DNA from: Streptococcus mitis
GTDB taxonomy: Bacteria; Bacillota; Bacilli; Lactobacillales; Streptococcaceae
Direction of reading: 5' to 3'
Assembly (NCBI RefSeq): GCF_000722765.2
Contig: NZ_CP028415.1
Span: 1,556,501-1,620,500, forward strand
Length of the DNA stretch: 64,000 nucleotides
The notes beneath the pieces were generated by a model. It did no database searches and was not told the origin of the DNA. It saw only the letters and a program-made list of their open reading frames with translations. Positions 1 through 9,413 of the stretch are shown piece after piece; within the stretch, counting starts at the first letter, position 1, and every line of letters begins with the position of its first letter. Made by a program: the position numbers and the translations under genes.

Positions 1-956
1 AAGCCTATGCTTATCTAACAGCCCTCAAGGAAGTTATCCAGTACGCTGGTATTTCTGACGTTAAGATGGAAGAAGGTTCTATGCGTGTGGATGCCAATAT
101 CTCCCTTCGCCCTTATGGTCAAGAAAAATTCGGTACCAAGACTGAGTTGAAAAACCTCAATTCCTTCTCAAACGTTCGCAAAGGTCTTGAATACGAAGTC
201 CAACGTCAAGCTGAAATCCTTCGCTCAGGTGGTCAAATCCGTCAGGAAACACGTCGTTACGATGAAGCTAACAAAGCAACTATCCTCATGCGTGTCAAGG
301 AAGGTGCTGCAGACTACCGCTACTTCCCAGAACCAGACCTACCTCTCTTTGAAATCTCAGACGAGTGGATTGAGGAAATGCGTACTGAATTGCCAGAGTT
401 TCCAAAAGAACGCCGTGCGCGCTACGTATCTGACCTTGGCTTGTCAGACTACGATGCTAGCCAGTTGACTGCTAACAAAGTCACATCTGACTTCTTTGAA
501 AAAGCTGTTGCTCTTGGTGGTGATGCCAAGCAAGTCTCTAACTGGCTCCAAGGAGAAGTTGCTCAGTTCTTGAATGCCGAAGGCAAGACACTTGAACAAA
601 TAAAATTGACACCAGAAAACTTGGTAGAAATGATTGCCATCATCGAAGACGGTACTATCTCTTCTAAGATTGCTAAGAAAGTCTTTGTCCACCTGGCTAA
701 AAATGGCGGTGGAGCGCGTGAATACGTTGAGAAAGCAGGCATGGTGCAAATCTCAGATCCAGCTGTCTTGATTCCAATTATCCACCAAGTCTTTGCCGAT
801 AACGAAGCCGCAGTTGCCGACTTCAAGTCAGGCAAACGCAACGCAGACAAGGCCTTTACAGGCTTCCTTATGAAAGCAACCAAAGGCCAAGCTAACCCAC
901 AAGTTGCCCTTAAACTCCTTGCCCAAGAATTAGCGAAGTTGAAAGAAGATGAATAA
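1..956 (+). CDS. gatB: Aspartyl/glutamyl-tRNA amidotransferase subunit B, 3' part
   Basis: GatB is the tRNA-binding and kinase-like subunit of the GatCAB amidotransferase, which converts Glu-tRNA(Gln) and Asp-tRNA(Asn) to the amidated forms in organisms lacking GlnRS or AsnRS. The window opens inside the gene; the frame starts at base 3. Visible are the end of the catalytic core ([31 protein letters not shown]) and the helical YqeY-like tail that contacts tRNA. The protein ends normally at TAA 954-956. About 276 bases of the tail are copied again at 1519-1794. The function is a firm family assignment; only the N-terminal part is missing from the window. Confidence 0.95.
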   Translation, partial: AYAYLTALKEVIQYAGISDVKMEEGSMRVDANISLRPYGQEKFGTKTELKNLNSFSNVRKGLEYEVQRQAEILRSGGQIRQETRRYDEANKATILMRVKEGAADYRYFPEPDLPLFEISDEWIEEMRTELPEFPKERRARYVSDLGLSDYDASQLTANKVTSDFFEKAVALGGDAKQVSNWLQGEVAQFLNAEGKTLEQIKLTPENLVEMIAIIEDGTISSKIAKKVFVHLAKNGGGAREYVEKAGMVQISDPAVLIPIIHQVFADNEAAVADFKSGKRNADKAFTGFLMKATKGQANPQVALKLLAQELAKLKEDE

Positions 957-999
957 CAGACTTTTTATATACCTTTTTCTATTTTAGAAAGAAGAAAAA

Positions 1000-1395
1000 A
1001 TGAACAAATTTTTACGATTGCTATTTGTTTTAGTCATCATCGCTATACTAGGCGCTTCTATACTACAAATTTTCTTTCCATCATACATGGGAAGTCACTC
1101 CGGGTACGGAATCTCAGCTGGTTGGCAACGAGAAATTGGAATATGGAACCTAGCTGTATTGATTCTTATTCTCGGTGTCAATATTAAGTACGATTGGTTC
1201 TATCTACGAATCGTGCTTCTCGCTCTCATCTTCGGTGGGATTGGAATAGGAACAAATCACTTAGTCAATTTTATGGAGTATCATTCTCCTGTAAATGCTA
1301 TCGGTGCTTTCGAAAATTACTTGCTAGCGACGGGGTGGATTGTAGGGTGGCTCATTGAACACCATTCCATAAAGAAGATAACTGCTATTAAATAA
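1000..1395 (+). CDS. Small hypothetical membrane protein between two gatB tails
   Basis: 131 residues, unrecognised. About four hydrophobic segments are visible: residues 5-27, 45-62, 68-86 and 105-120. The start follows the purine-rich stretch GAAAGAAGAAAAA. The C terminus is charged (HHSIKKITAIK). It lies between the intact gatB end and a decayed copy of that end, so it probably arrived by the same recombination that duplicated the tail. No catalytic motif is seen. It could be a small permease-like or immunity-type membrane protein, but nothing in the sequence decides this. Confidence 0.7.
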   Translation: MNKFLRLLFVLVIIAILGASILQIFFPSYMGSHSGYGISAGWQREIGIWNLAVLILILGVNIKYDWFYLRIVLLALIFGGIGIGTNHLVNFMEYHSPVNAIGAFENYLLATGWIVGWLIEHHSIKKITAIK

Positions 1396-1518
1396 CGACA
1401 AGTATATCTTAGATGATTTTTAAAGGTTATAATATAGTTTAATAATCATTCAAATTAAGTGGTCTACCTTTTCAATAGCCTCAATGCCATATCCTTCTTG
1501 AAGAGCTCAGCTACGACC

Positions 1519-1797
1519 AAGAAAGTCTTTGTCCACCTGGCTAAAAATGGCGGTGGCGCGCGTGAATACGTGGAAAAAGCAGGTATGGTCCAAATCTCAG
1601 ATCCAGCTGTCTTGATTCCAATTATCCACCAAGTCTTTGCAGATAACGAAGCTGCCGTTGCCGACTTCAAGTCAGGCAAACGTAACGCAGACAAGGCCTT
1701 CACAGGATTCCTTATAAAAGCAACCAAGGGCCAAGCTAACCCACAAGTTGCCCTTAAACTCCTTGCCTAAGAATTGGCGAAGTTGAAAGAAGATTAA
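1519..1797 (+). pseudogene. Truncated second copy of the gatB 3' end
   Basis: Bases 1519-1794 repeat gatB 675-950 almost exactly, at an offset of 844, with scattered mostly silent differences. The copy lacks the first roughly 80 percent of the gene. An in-frame CAA to TAA change at 1768-1770 stops it, where the true gene reads CAAGAATTAGCG. An open frame can be drawn from about 1459 but its first 20 codons are unrelated to GatB. It is a non-functional fragment. The scattered substitutions suggest either an old duplication or a tail brought in from another strain. Confidence 0.9.
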
Positions 1798-1806
1798 TAT
1801 ATAAAA

Positions 1807-1833
1807 GAAACCAGCCCTAAGGTTGGTTTTTTC
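1807..1833 (+). terminator. Intrinsic terminator after the gatB fragment
   Basis: AAACCAGCC pairs with GGTTGGTTT across a three-base loop (TAA) and is followed by a run of T. It separates the gatB region from efp. Confidence 0.75.
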
Positions 1834-1884
1834 TCCCCTACCAAATCCCATTAACTATTTTGGCTTTATTTCCGGAAGATTTTA

Positions 1885-1893
1885 TGGTAAAAT
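1885..1893 (+). promoter_or_regulatory. Extended -10 promoter of efp
   Basis: TGG-TAAAAT forms an extended -10 (TGnTAAAAT) 35 bases before the efp ATG. No good -35 is seen at 16-18 bases. The ribosome site AAAGAGG precedes the start. Confidence 0.5.
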
Positions 1894-1927
1894 GAAGAGT
1901 AATAATATTTATTAAAGAGGTAAAAAC

Positions 1928-2488
1928 ATGATTGAAGCAAGCAAATTGAAAGCTGGTATGACATTTGAAACTGCAGACGGAAAATTGATCCGCGTTTTGG
2001 AAGCTAGCCACCACAAACCAGGTAAAGGAAACACGATCATGCGTATGAAATTGCGTGATGTCCGTACTGGTTCTACTTTTGACACAAGCTACCGTCCAGA
2101 AGAAAAATTCGAACAAGCTATTATCGAAACTGTTCCAGCTCAATACTTGTACAAAATGGATGAAACTGCCTACTTCATGAACACTGAAACTTACGACCAA
2201 TATGAAATTCCAGTCGTAAATGTTGAAAATGAATTGCTTTACATCCTTGAAAACTCTGATGTGAAAATCCAATTCTACGGAACTGAAGTAATCGGTGTAA
2301 CTGTACCAACTACTGTTGAATTGACAGTCGCTGAAACACAACCATCTATCAAAGGTGCTACTGTTACAGGTTCTGGTAAACCAGCGACTATGGAAACTGG
2401 ACTTGTTGTCAACGTTCCTGACTTCATCGAAGCTGGACAAAAATTGATCATCAACACTGCAGAAGGAACTTACGTTTCTCGTGCCTAA
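1928..2488 (+). CDS. efp: Translation elongation factor P
   Basis: EF-P binds the ribosome between the P and E sites and relieves stalling at polyproline stretches. The 186-residue length and the three-domain OB-fold layout fit the family: KOW-like N domain ([12 protein letters not shown]), central OB domain ([14 protein letters not shown]) and C-terminal OB domain ending in [17 protein letters not shown]. The tip loop around residue 32 reads HHKPGKGN, with the Lys that bacteria modify in different ways. It is followed after 21 bases by the Asp23 family gene and nusB, a common firmicute arrangement. Confidence 0.97.
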   Translation: MIEASKLKAGMTFETADGKLIRVLEASHHKPGKGNTIMRMKLRDVRTGSTFDTSYRPEEKFEQAIIETVPAQYLYKMDETAYFMNTETYDQYEIPVVNVENELLYILENSDVKIQFYGTEVIGVTVPTTVELTVAETQPSIKGATVTGSGKPATMETGLVVNVPDFIEAGQKLIINTAEGTYVSRA

Positions 2489-2509
2489 TCTCTAGAAAGA
2501 GGTCATTCT

Positions 2510-2899
2510 ATGGGAATTGAAGAACAATTTGGCGAAATCGTTATCGCTCCACGTGTACTTGAAAAAATCATTGCCATCGCAACTGCTAAAGTTGATGGTG
2601 TCCATTCATTTTCAAATAAATCCGTGTCTGATACCCTATCAAAACTCTCTCTTGGTCGTGGCGTCTACTTAAAAGAAAGCAACGAAGAACTAACTGCTGA
2701 CATCTATCTCTACCTTGAGTACGGTGTGAAAGTACCAAAAGTGGCTCTTGCTATTCAAAAAGCAGTAAAAGATGCTGTCCGAGATATGGCTGATGTGGAA
2801 CTTGCTGCTGTCAACATCCATGTTGCAGGAATCGTTCCAGATAAAACACCAAAACCTGAGTTGAAAGATCTATTTAACGAGGACTTCCTCAATGACTAG
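2510..2899 (+). CDS. Asp23/Gls24 family envelope stress protein
   Basis: 129 residues of the Asp23/Gls24 family, similar to B. subtilis YqhY, whose gene also lies next to nusB. The fold is recognisable from [22 protein letters not shown] near the N terminus, the repeated beta segments ([18 protein letters not shown]) and [11 protein letters not shown]. YqhY homologues are linked to control of acetyl-CoA carboxylase activity; that role is family knowledge, not shown here, although the acc genes lie just downstream on the other strand. The ORF overlaps nusB by 8 bases, so the two are likely translationally coupled. Confidence 0.9.
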   Translation: MGIEEQFGEIVIAPRVLEKIIAIATAKVDGVHSFSNKSVSDTLSKLSLGRGVYLKESNEELTADIYLYLEYGVKVPKVALAIQKAVKDAVRDMADVELAAVNIHVAGIVPDKTPKPELKDLFNEDFLND

Positions 2900-3317
2900 T
2901 CCATTATTAGAATCTAGACGTGAACTTCGTAAATGCGCTTTTCAAGCTCTTATGAGCCTTGAATTTGACACAGATGTGGAAACAGCTTGTCACTTTGCCT
3001 ACACGCATGACCGTGAAGATGCAGATGTGCAAATCCCTGCCTTTCTTCTGAACTTGGTTTCTGGCGTTCAAGCTCAAAAAGACGAGTTGGATAAACAAAT
3101 CAACCAGCACCTCAAGTCAGGCTGGACAGTTGAACGCTTGACCTTGGTCGAGAAAAACTTACTACGCTTGGGAATCTTTGAAATCACATCATTTGATACA
3201 CCTCAGCTGGTAGCAGTCAATGAAGCCATTGAACTCGCTAAGAATTTTTCAGATCAAAAATCAGCCCGCTTTATCAATGGACTGCTTAGTCAATTTGTAA
3301 CTGAAGAAAATGAATAA
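2892..3317 (+). CDS. nusB: Transcription antitermination factor NusB
   Basis: NusB binds boxA RNA with NusE (S10) and supports rRNA antitermination. The 141 residues are all-helical, with the family signatures [17 protein letters not shown] at the N terminus, [13 protein letters not shown] in the middle and [20 protein letters not shown] followed by INGLL near the C terminus. The start overlaps the end of the Asp23 family gene. Two hairpins follow the stop. Confidence 0.96.
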   Translation: MTSPLLESRRELRKCAFQALMSLEFDTDVETACHFAYTHDREDADVQIPAFLLNLVSGVQAQKDELDKQINQHLKSGWTVERLTLVEKNLLRLGIFEITSFDTPQLVAVNEAIELAKNFSDQKSARFINGLLSQFVTEENE

Positions 3318-3321
3318 TCGA

Positions 3322-3353
3322 AAAGGTGTTTGGTCTTCCAGGCACTTTTTTAC
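3322..3353 (+). terminator. Terminator of the efp-nusB operon
   Basis: A 12-base-pair stem with wobbles (3322-3333 with 3338-3349), loop TCTT, followed by T residues. Confidence 0.85.
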
Positions 3354-3379
3354 TTTCCCCTCTGCACAGAGTAAGAACC

Positions 3380-3420
3380 ACATAAAAACTAGAACTGACT
3401 GCCAGTTCTAGTTTTTATGT
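3380..3420. terminator. Bidirectional terminator between nusB and accA
   Basis: A perfect 18-base inverted repeat (3380-3397 and 3403-3420; half-site ACATAAAAACTAGAACTG) lies between two convergent operons, with A and T runs inside each arm. It ends the fab/acc transcript and backs up the nusB terminator. Confidence 0.9.
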
Positions 3421-3431
3421 ATTCTGAGGTA

Positions 3432-4199
3432 TTAGTATTTTCTAAATCGTTGGTAACGCTCTTCCAACAACGCTTCTATCGATTTTTGCGAAAGTCTAGC
3501 TAGCTCATCTTGTAGTTCTTTTTTGACATTCTTAATTAATTCTTTGCTAGAAAGTCCTGCTTCAGAAATCACCTTGTCTACCACGTCCATTTCTAGCAGT
3601 TCATGTGATGTGATTTTCATCAACTCTGCTGCTTCCATGGCACGAGTTCCGTCCTTCCATAGAATGGAAGCAAAGCCTTCTGGGCTGAGAATGGCATAGA
3701 TAGAATTTTCCAGCATCCAAACACGGTCTGCGACTGCTAGAGCCAGAGCCCCACCTGAACCACCTTCACCGATAATGATGGCGATAATCGGAACTTTTAG
3801 GTCACTCATTTCCATGAGATTGCGAGCAATAGCTTCTCCCTGTCCACGTTCTTCCGCTCCGACACCAGGATAAGCACCTGCAGTATTGATAAAGGTCACA
3901 ACTGGACGACCAAACTTTTCAGCCTGTTTCATCAAACGTAGGGCCTTGCGATAGCCTTCTGGATGCGGTTGTCCAAAATTCCGTTTTAGATTGTCTTGTA
4001 AACTCTTGCCTTTTTGGATACCAACCACTGTTACAGCTTGGTCTCCAAGCCAGCCGATACCACCAACAACTGCACCATCATCACGAAAAGAACGGTCACC
4101 GTGTAATTGGATAAATTCATCAAAAATGCCTGTTGCAAAGTCCAAGGTTGTCAAGCGACTCTGCTCACGCGCTTCTCTGACTATTTTTGCAATATTCAT
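3432..4199 (-). CDS. accA: Acetyl-CoA carboxylase carboxyltransferase subunit alpha
   Basis: With AccD it forms the carboxyltransferase that moves CO2 from carboxybiotin to acetyl-CoA, giving malonyl-CoA. The 255 residues carry the crotonase-like core: [37 protein letters not shown] and the oxyanion-forming [10 protein letters not shown]. It is shorter at the N terminus than E. coli AccA, as is usual in streptococci. It is the last gene of the fab cluster and overlaps accD by 4 bases. Confidence 0.97.
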   Translation of the reverse strand: MNIAKIVREAREQSRLTTLDFATGIFDEFIQLHGDRSFRDDGAVVGGIGWLGDQAVTVVGIQKGKSLQDNLKRNFGQPHPEGYRKALRLMKQAEKFGRPVVTFINTAGAYPGVGAEERGQGEAIARNLMEMSDLKVPIIAIIIGEGGSGGALALAVADRVWMLENSIYAILSPEGFASILWKDGTRAMEAAELMKITSHELLEMDVVDKVISEAGLSSKELIKNVKKELQDELARLSQKSIEALLEERYQRFRKY

Positions 4200-5062
4200 C
4201 TAGGACACCCTCCATGCAATCTGACTAGGCTAGCAATCGTATCTGGTAAGTCTCTTCTTTTGACAATAGCATCCACAAAACCATGTTCCAATAGGAATTC
4301 TGCCTTTTGGAACCCCTCTGGCAAGCTTTCACGAACCGTATTTTCAATGACACGACGCCCAGCAAAACCGACTAAACTCTGTGGTTCTGCTAGAATGATA
4401 TCGCCTTCCATAGCGAAAGAAGCTGTCACACCACCTGTCGTTGGATCTGTCAAAATGGTCAGGTAAAAGAGACCAGCATTTGAATGGCGTTTAACTGCTG
4501 CAGAAATCTTGGCCATCTGCATGAGACTCATGATTCCTTCCTGCATACGAGCTCCACCAGAGGCTGTGAAGAGAACAACTGGCAATTGTTCGACAGTCGC
4601 ATACTCAAACAAACGAGTGATTTTCTCCCCTACAACTGTACCCATAGAAGCCATGATAAAGTTGGAATCCATAATCCCAAGAGCCACAGTCTGACCTTTA
4701 ATAAGAGCAGTTCCTGTGACAACAGCTTCATCCAGACCTGTTTTTTCACGCATAGCTGCTAGTTTCTTTTGATAACCAGGGAAATGCAAAGGATCCTTGC
4801 TTTCAATCCCTGTAAACAATTCCTTGAAGGTCCCCATATCAATCGTCAAAGCCAAGCGTTCTTGGGCAGAAATACGAAAGGTATAGCTACAATGTGGACA
4901 GATGCGCTCACTTCCCAGATCCTTCTGATAGATGGTATGCTTACAGCCTGGACACTGGGAGAATAATTCATCTGGAACCTCTGGCTTGGCTTGAGGTTTT
5001 TCCCTAACCGAACGATTGGGATTGATTCGAATATACTTATCTTTTTTACTAAATAGAGCCAT
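4196..5062 (-). CDS. accD: Acetyl-CoA carboxylase carboxyltransferase subunit beta
   Basis: Beta subunit of the carboxyltransferase, 288 residues. A four-cysteine zinc finger sits near residues 37-60 ([11 protein letters not shown] and CPHC). The crotonase core follows with [12 protein letters not shown], the AKISAA segment and [17 protein letters not shown]. It overlaps accA by 4 bases, which favours balanced synthesis of the two subunits. Confidence 0.97.
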   Translation of the reverse strand: MALFSKKDKYIRINPNRSVREKPQAKPEVPDELFSQCPGCKHTIYQKDLGSERICPHCSYTFRISAQERLALTIDMGTFKELFTGIESKDPLHFPGYQKKLAAMREKTGLDEAVVTGTALIKGQTVALGIMDSNFIMASMGTVVGEKITRLFEYATVEQLPVVLFTASGGARMQEGIMSLMQMAKISAAVKRHSNAGLFYLTILTDPTTGGVTASFAMEGDIILAEPQSLVGFAGRRVIENTVRESLPEGFQKAEFLLEHGFVDAIVKRRDLPDTIASLVRLHGGCPR

Positions 5063-5098
5063 TGATTCCCCTTTTCGGTTTAAACTCTTAAAGTCATT

Positions 5099-6466
5099 TT
5101 ATTCTTTTTCTTGATATTTAGGTAAGAAGGTTTCCATCAAGAAGGAAGTATCGTAATCTCCAGCAATGACATTGCGATCTGAAATGAGGTCAAGCTGGAA
5201 ATCTGCATTGGTCTGCACCCCTTCAATCTCTAATTCATAGAGGGCACGTTGCATTTTCATCAAGGCATCAAAACGATTTTCACCGTGAACGATGATTTTA
5301 GCAATCATACTATCATAATATGGCGGAATGGTATAGCCTGGATAAACTGCTGAATCCACGCGCAAGCCAACTCCACCACTTGGCAGATGGAGATTAGTAA
5401 TCTTACCTGGACTTGGAGCAAAGTTAAAGGCTGGATTTTCTGCATTGATACGACACTCGATGGCATGACCGCGTAGGACAATATCTTCTTGCTTAACAGA
5501 CAGTGGCTGACCTGCCGCAATGCGAATTTGTTCCTTAACGATATCCACACCTGAAACAAATTCTGTTACTGGATGTTCTACTTGTACACGAGTATTCATC
5601 TCCATAAAATAGAATTTACCGCTGGCTTCATCAAGAAGAAACTCAATAGTCCCTGCATTTTCATAGCCCACAGACTCAGCCGCTCGAACAGCAGCAGCAC
5701 CAATTTCATTACGCAGTGTTTTTCCTATTGCAATCGAAGGACTTTCTTCTAAAACCTTTTGATTATTCCGTTGAAGAGAACAATCCCGTTCCCCCAAGTG
5801 AATCACATTTCCGTGTTCATCTCCTAGGATTTGAACCTCGATGTGACGAGCTGGATAGATAACCCGTTCTATGTACATGGCACCATTGCCATAATTGGCC
5901 TTGGCCTCACTAGAGGCAGTTTCAAAGGCTGAAACGAGGTCTTCTGGTTTTTCAACCTTACGAATCCCTTTACCGCCTCCACCTGCTGAAGCCTTGAGCA
6001 TAACAGGATAGCCAATTTCTTCAGCAACAATCAAAGCTTCTTCAGAGTTATGCACTTCTCCATCCGAACCTGGAATGACAGGCACACCAGCTTTAATCAT
6101 CTGAGCACGCGCATTAATCTTATCCCCCATCATATCCATAACATGGCCAGATGGACCGATAAACTTGATCCCAACTTCTTCACACATGGTAGCAAATTTG
6201 GAATTTTCACTGAGAAATCCAAAACCGGGGTGAATGGCTTCTGCTTCAGTCAAGACTGCAGCTGATAGAACAGCATTAATATTGAGATAAGACTCTGTTG
6301 CCTTACCAGGGCCGATACAAACTGCTTCATCTGCTAAAAGCGTATGCAGGGCTTCCTTATCAGCAGTTGAATAAACCGCCACCGTTGCGATCCCCAATTC
6401 ACGCGCCGCACGGATAATTCGAACCGCAATTTCACCACGATTGGCAATTAAAATTTTTCGAAACAT
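5099..6466 (-). CDS. accC: Biotin carboxylase subunit of acetyl-CoA carboxylase
   Basis: Carboxylates the biotin of AccB using ATP and bicarbonate. The 455-residue ATP-grasp enzyme shows FRKILIANRGEIAVRIIRAA at the N terminus, the glycine-rich ATP loop KASAGGGGKGIRKV near residue 160, the MEMNTRVQVEHPVTE metal and biotin region near 287-301, and RGHAIECRINAE. The length and order match the family. It lies 11 bases after fabZ in the operon. Confidence 0.98.
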   Translation of the reverse strand: MFRKILIANRGEIAVRIIRAARELGIATVAVYSTADKEALHTLLADEAVCIGPGKATESYLNINAVLSAAVLTEAEAIHPGFGFLSENSKFATMCEEVGIKFIGPSGHVMDMMGDKINARAQMIKAGVPVIPGSDGEVHNSEEALIVAEEIGYPVMLKASAGGGGKGIRKVEKPEDLVSAFETASSEAKANYGNGAMYIERVIYPARHIEVQILGDEHGNVIHLGERDCSLQRNNQKVLEESPSIAIGKTLRNEIGAAAVRAAESVGYENAGTIEFLLDEASGKFYFMEMNTRVQVEHPVTEFVSGVDIVKEQIRIAAGQPLSVKQEDIVLRGHAIECRINAENPAFNFAPSPGKITNLHLPSGGVGLRVDSAVYPGYTIPPYYDSMIAKIIVHGENRFDALMKMQRALYELEIEGVQTNADFQLDLISDRNVIAGDYDTSFLMETFLPKYQEKE

Positions 6467-6477
6467 GGAGAACCTCC

Positions 6478-6900
6478 TTAGTTCCCAATTGCAAAGGTAA
6501 GAGTACCACTAGCTGCAAGCTTGCCATCCACTTCAGCCTTTGCTTCAACCACGGCAATGGTGCCACGACGTTTTACAAAAGTCGCTGTCATAACCAATTG
6601 GTCACCTGGTACAACTTGCTTCTTAAACTTGACCTTATCCATACCAGCGTAAAAGACCAGTTTCCCCTTATTTTCAGGTTTTGACAACTCCAAGACACCA
6701 GCAGTTTGCGCCAAGGCTTCCATGATTAGAACACCTGGCATAACAGGGTATTGAGGAAAATGACCGTTGAAGAAGGGCTCATTAATGGTCACATTTTTGA
6801 TGGCAACAATGGTATTCTCGCTCACTTCCAAGACACGGTCCACTAGGAGCATAGGATAACGATGGGGAAGGGCTTCTTTGATTCCTTGAATATCAATCAT
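6478..6900 (-). CDS. fabZ: 3-hydroxyacyl-ACP dehydratase FabZ
   Basis: Dehydrates 3-hydroxyacyl-ACP in the elongation cycle. The 140-residue hotdog-fold protein carries the catalytic His in [16 protein letters not shown] and the catalytic acid in [10 protein letters not shown]. Because there is no FabA, unsaturated chains are made by FabM, encoded at the head of this cluster. It overlaps accB by 4 bases. Confidence 0.97.
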   Translation of the reverse strand: MIDIQGIKEALPHRYPMLLVDRVLEVSENTIVAIKNVTINEPFFNGHFPQYPVMPGVLIMEALAQTAGVLELSKPENKGKLVFYAGMDKVKFKKQVVPGDQLVMTATFVKRRGTIAVVEAKAEVDGKLAASGTLTFAIGN

Positions 6901-7382
6901 TTGATACGTACCAATCCTTTACCAAACTCAACCATTTCTTCGTTAGAAACAAGAATTTCCGTTACCACACCATCCTTAGGAGCTGGGATTTCATTCATGA
7001 CTTTCATAGCTTCGATGATGACCAATGTTTGGCCTTTTTTGACACTATCACCAACTGTAACGAATGCAGGTTTATCAGGACCAGCAGCCAAGTAAGCCAC
7101 CCCAACAAGTGGACTCTCTACAACATCTCCCTCAGCAGCCACACTTGCTTCGGCTGGTGCCGAAGTTTCTGCCACTACAGTTTCTGCAGGAGCAGATGAA
7201 GGAGCTACTGAACTTGGTGTTGCTAGAACGGGCGCTGGAGCAACTGGAGCTGCAACTTCAGATACAAGTCTCGCTTCATTCTTGCTAAACTGCAACTCAT
7301 CCGTCCCATTTTTATAAGAAAATTCTCTCAAACTTGACTGGTCAAATTGGGCCATCAAGTCTTTAATATCGTTTAAATTCAT
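6897..7382 (-). CDS. accB: Biotin carboxyl carrier protein
   Basis: Carries biotin between AccC and AccA/AccD. The 161-residue protein has an N-terminal segment ([14 protein letters not shown]), an Ala/Pro-rich mobile linker (residues about 45-85) and a C-terminal biotinyl domain with the biotinylated Lys in EAMKVMNEI. It starts 2 bases after the end of fabF and overlaps fabZ by 4. Confidence 0.97.
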   Translation of the reverse strand: MNLNDIKDLMAQFDQSSLREFSYKNGTDELQFSKNEARLVSEVAAPVAPAPVLATPSSVAPSSAPAETVVAETSAPAEASVAAEGDVVESPLVGVAYLAAGPDKPAFVTVGDSVKKGQTLVIIEAMKVMNEIPAPKDGVVTEILVSNEEMVEFGKGLVRIK

Positions 7383-7384
7383 AG

Positions 7385-8620
7385 TTATTTATTCTCCCAA
7401 CGTTTGAAAGCAAGAACTGCATTGTGGCCACCAAAACCAAAGGTATTTGAAATAGCGTATGGAATTTCTTGCTCCAAGCCTTGTCCATAAACCACATTGG
7501 CTTCGATATAGTCTGATACTTCGCTTGTGCCAGCTGTCATTGGTACAAAGTTATGACGCATAGCCTCGATTGTGACGATAGCTTCTACTGCACCTGCAGC
7601 CCCCAGCAAATGTCCTGTGAATGATTTGGTTGATGATACAGGTACTTCCTTACCAAGAACAGCCACAATCGCACCACTTTCTCCTTTTTCATTAGCAGGA
7701 GTTGATGTTCCGTGAGCATTGACATAGGCTACTTGTTCTGGAGAAATCTCAGCTTCTTCCAAGGCTAGTTTGATTGCCTTGATAGCTCCTTGACCTTCTG
7801 GATGTGGTGAAGTCATGTGGTAGGCATCACAAGTATTTCCGTAACCAACCACTTCAGCCAGGATAGTAGCGCCACGTTTTTCGGCGTGTTCAAGACTTTC
7901 AAGAACCAACATCCCTGAACCTTCACCCATAACAAACCCATTACGGTCCTTATCAAATGGGATAGAAGCACGAGTTGGATCCTCTGTAGTTGAGAGAGCA
8001 GTTAGGGCTTGGAAACCAGCAATAGCAAAAGGTGTGATCGAAGCTTCTGAACCACCTACCAACATAACGTCTTGGAAACCAAACTTAATTGAGCGGAAGG
8101 CATCCCCAATCGCGTCATTTGATGAAGCGCAGGCAGTATTGATGGATTTACAAACACCGTTTGCTCCAAAACGCATAGCAACATTTCCTGAAGCCATATT
8201 TGGCAAGGCTTTTGGAAGGGTCAATGGTTTCACACGTTTTGGCCCTTTTTCGTTGAGTCGAAGCACTTGATCCTCAATTTCTTTGATTCCACCAATACCA
8301 GAGGCCACGATAACACCAAAACGATCTTTATCAAGAGCCTCTACATCTAAATTGGCATGATTAACGGCTTCTTGGGCTGCGTACAAGGCATACAAAGAGT
8401 AGTTATCGAAACGATTGGTATCTTTCTTAACAAAGTATTTATCAAAAGGAAAATCTTGGATTTCTGCTGCATTATGCACATCAAAGTCACTATGATCAAA
8501 TTTTGTAATTGGACCAATTCCGATTTTTCCAGTTGTCAAACTATTCCAAAATTCTTCTGGTGTATTTCCGATTGGAGATGTTACTCCATAACCTGTTACT
8601 ACTACGCGATTTAGTTTCAT
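7385..8620 (-). CDS. fabF: 3-oxoacyl-ACP synthase II FabF
   Basis: Condenses malonyl-ACP with growing acyl-ACP. The 411-residue thiolase-fold enzyme has the catalytic Cys in SINTACASSNDAIGDA, the His residues in VNAHGTSTPANEKGES and KSFTGHLLGAAGAVEA, and the C-terminal NTFGFGGHNAVLAFKRW signature. It is the only elongation condensing enzyme in this cluster besides FabH. Confidence 0.98.
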   Translation of the reverse strand: MKLNRVVVTGYGVTSPIGNTPEEFWNSLTTGKIGIGPITKFDHSDFDVHNAAEIQDFPFDKYFVKKDTNRFDNYSLYALYAAQEAVNHANLDVEALDKDRFGVIVASGIGGIKEIEDQVLRLNEKGPKRVKPLTLPKALPNMASGNVAMRFGANGVCKSINTACASSNDAIGDAFRSIKFGFQDVMLVGGSEASITPFAIAGFQALTALSTTEDPTRASIPFDKDRNGFVMGEGSGMLVLESLEHAEKRGATILAEVVGYGNTCDAYHMTSPHPEGQGAIKAIKLALEEAEISPEQVAYVNAHGTSTPANEKGESGAIVAVLGKEVPVSSTKSFTGHLLGAAGAVEAIVTIEAMRHNFVPMTAGTSEVSDYIEANVVYGQGLEQEIPYAISNTFGFGGHNAVLAFKRWENK

Positions 8621-8641
8621 CTTTTTTACCTCTAGCTTCTG

Positions 8642-9373
8642 CTACATACTTAAGCCACCATCAATGGCAACTACTTGACCAGTTAGATAATCTTGGCCTG
8701 CTAAAAATACTGTCAAATCTGCAACCTGCTCTGCCTGTCCAAATTCTTTCATGGGAATTTGGGCCAGCATAGCATCTTTTACCTTGTCTGATAGAACAGC
8801 TGTCATATCGGACTCAATCATTCCAGGTGCAATAGCATTAACCCTGATATTGCGATTGGCCACTTCACGCGCCACAGACTTGGTAAAACCAATCAAACCA
8901 GCCTTAGAAGCTGCATAGTTAGCTTGACCGATATTTCCCATCAAACCAACAACACTAGACATATTAATGATAGCACCTTCTCTGGCTTTCATCATCGATT
9001 TCAAGACTGATTGTGTCATGTTAAAAGCACCAGTCAAGTTAACCTTGAGAACTTTTTCAAAATCCGCTTCTGTCATCTTGAGCATCAGGGTATCTTGGGT
9101 AATCCCTGCATTGTTGACCAAAACATCTACTGAACCTAGCTCTGCAATAGCTTGTTCAACCATACGCTTAGCGTCTGCAAAGTCTGACACGTCTCCTGAT
9201 ATAGGAACCACCTTAACACCATAGTTTGCAAACTCAGTGAGCAATTCTTCTGAGATTGCCCCACGACTGTTTAAAACAATATTGGCTCCTGCTTGAGCAA
9301 ACTTGTGGGCAATGGCAAGACCAATTCCACGACTCGAACCTGTAATAAAGATATTTTTATTTTCTAGTTGCAT
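8642..9373 (-). CDS. fabG: 3-oxoacyl-ACP reductase FabG
   Basis: NADPH-dependent reduction of 3-ketoacyl-ACP. The 243-residue short-chain dehydrogenase has the Rossmann loop ITGSSRGIGLAIA, the NNAG motif (VLVNNAGITQD), Ser at about 137 (MSSVVG) and the YAASKAG catalytic Tyr and Lys. The substrate follows from its place between fabD and fabF. Confidence 0.97.
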   Translation of the reverse strand: MQLENKNIFITGSSRGIGLAIAHKFAQAGANIVLNSRGAISEELLTEFANYGVKVVPISGDVSDFADAKRMVEQAIAELGSVDVLVNNAGITQDTLMLKMTEADFEKVLKVNLTGAFNMTQSVLKSMMKAREGAIINMSSVVGLMGNIGQANYAASKAGLIGFTKSVAREVANRNIRVNAIAPGMIESDMTAVLSDKVKDAMLAQIPMKEFGQAEQVADLTVFLAGQDYLTGQVVAIDGGLSM

Positions 9374-9413
9374 TCTTTTCTCCTGTTTCCTCTTGTATTT
9401 ATGGGAGAAGGGA

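Noticed and set aside
1464-1727. Antisense open frame over the duplicated gatB tail (also one at 563-883 over the original)
   Set aside because: The frame exists in both gatB copies as a shadow of the sense codons; no start signal.
4484-4762. Plus-strand frames opposite accD
   Set aside because: No start signals and wholly contained within a conserved gene.
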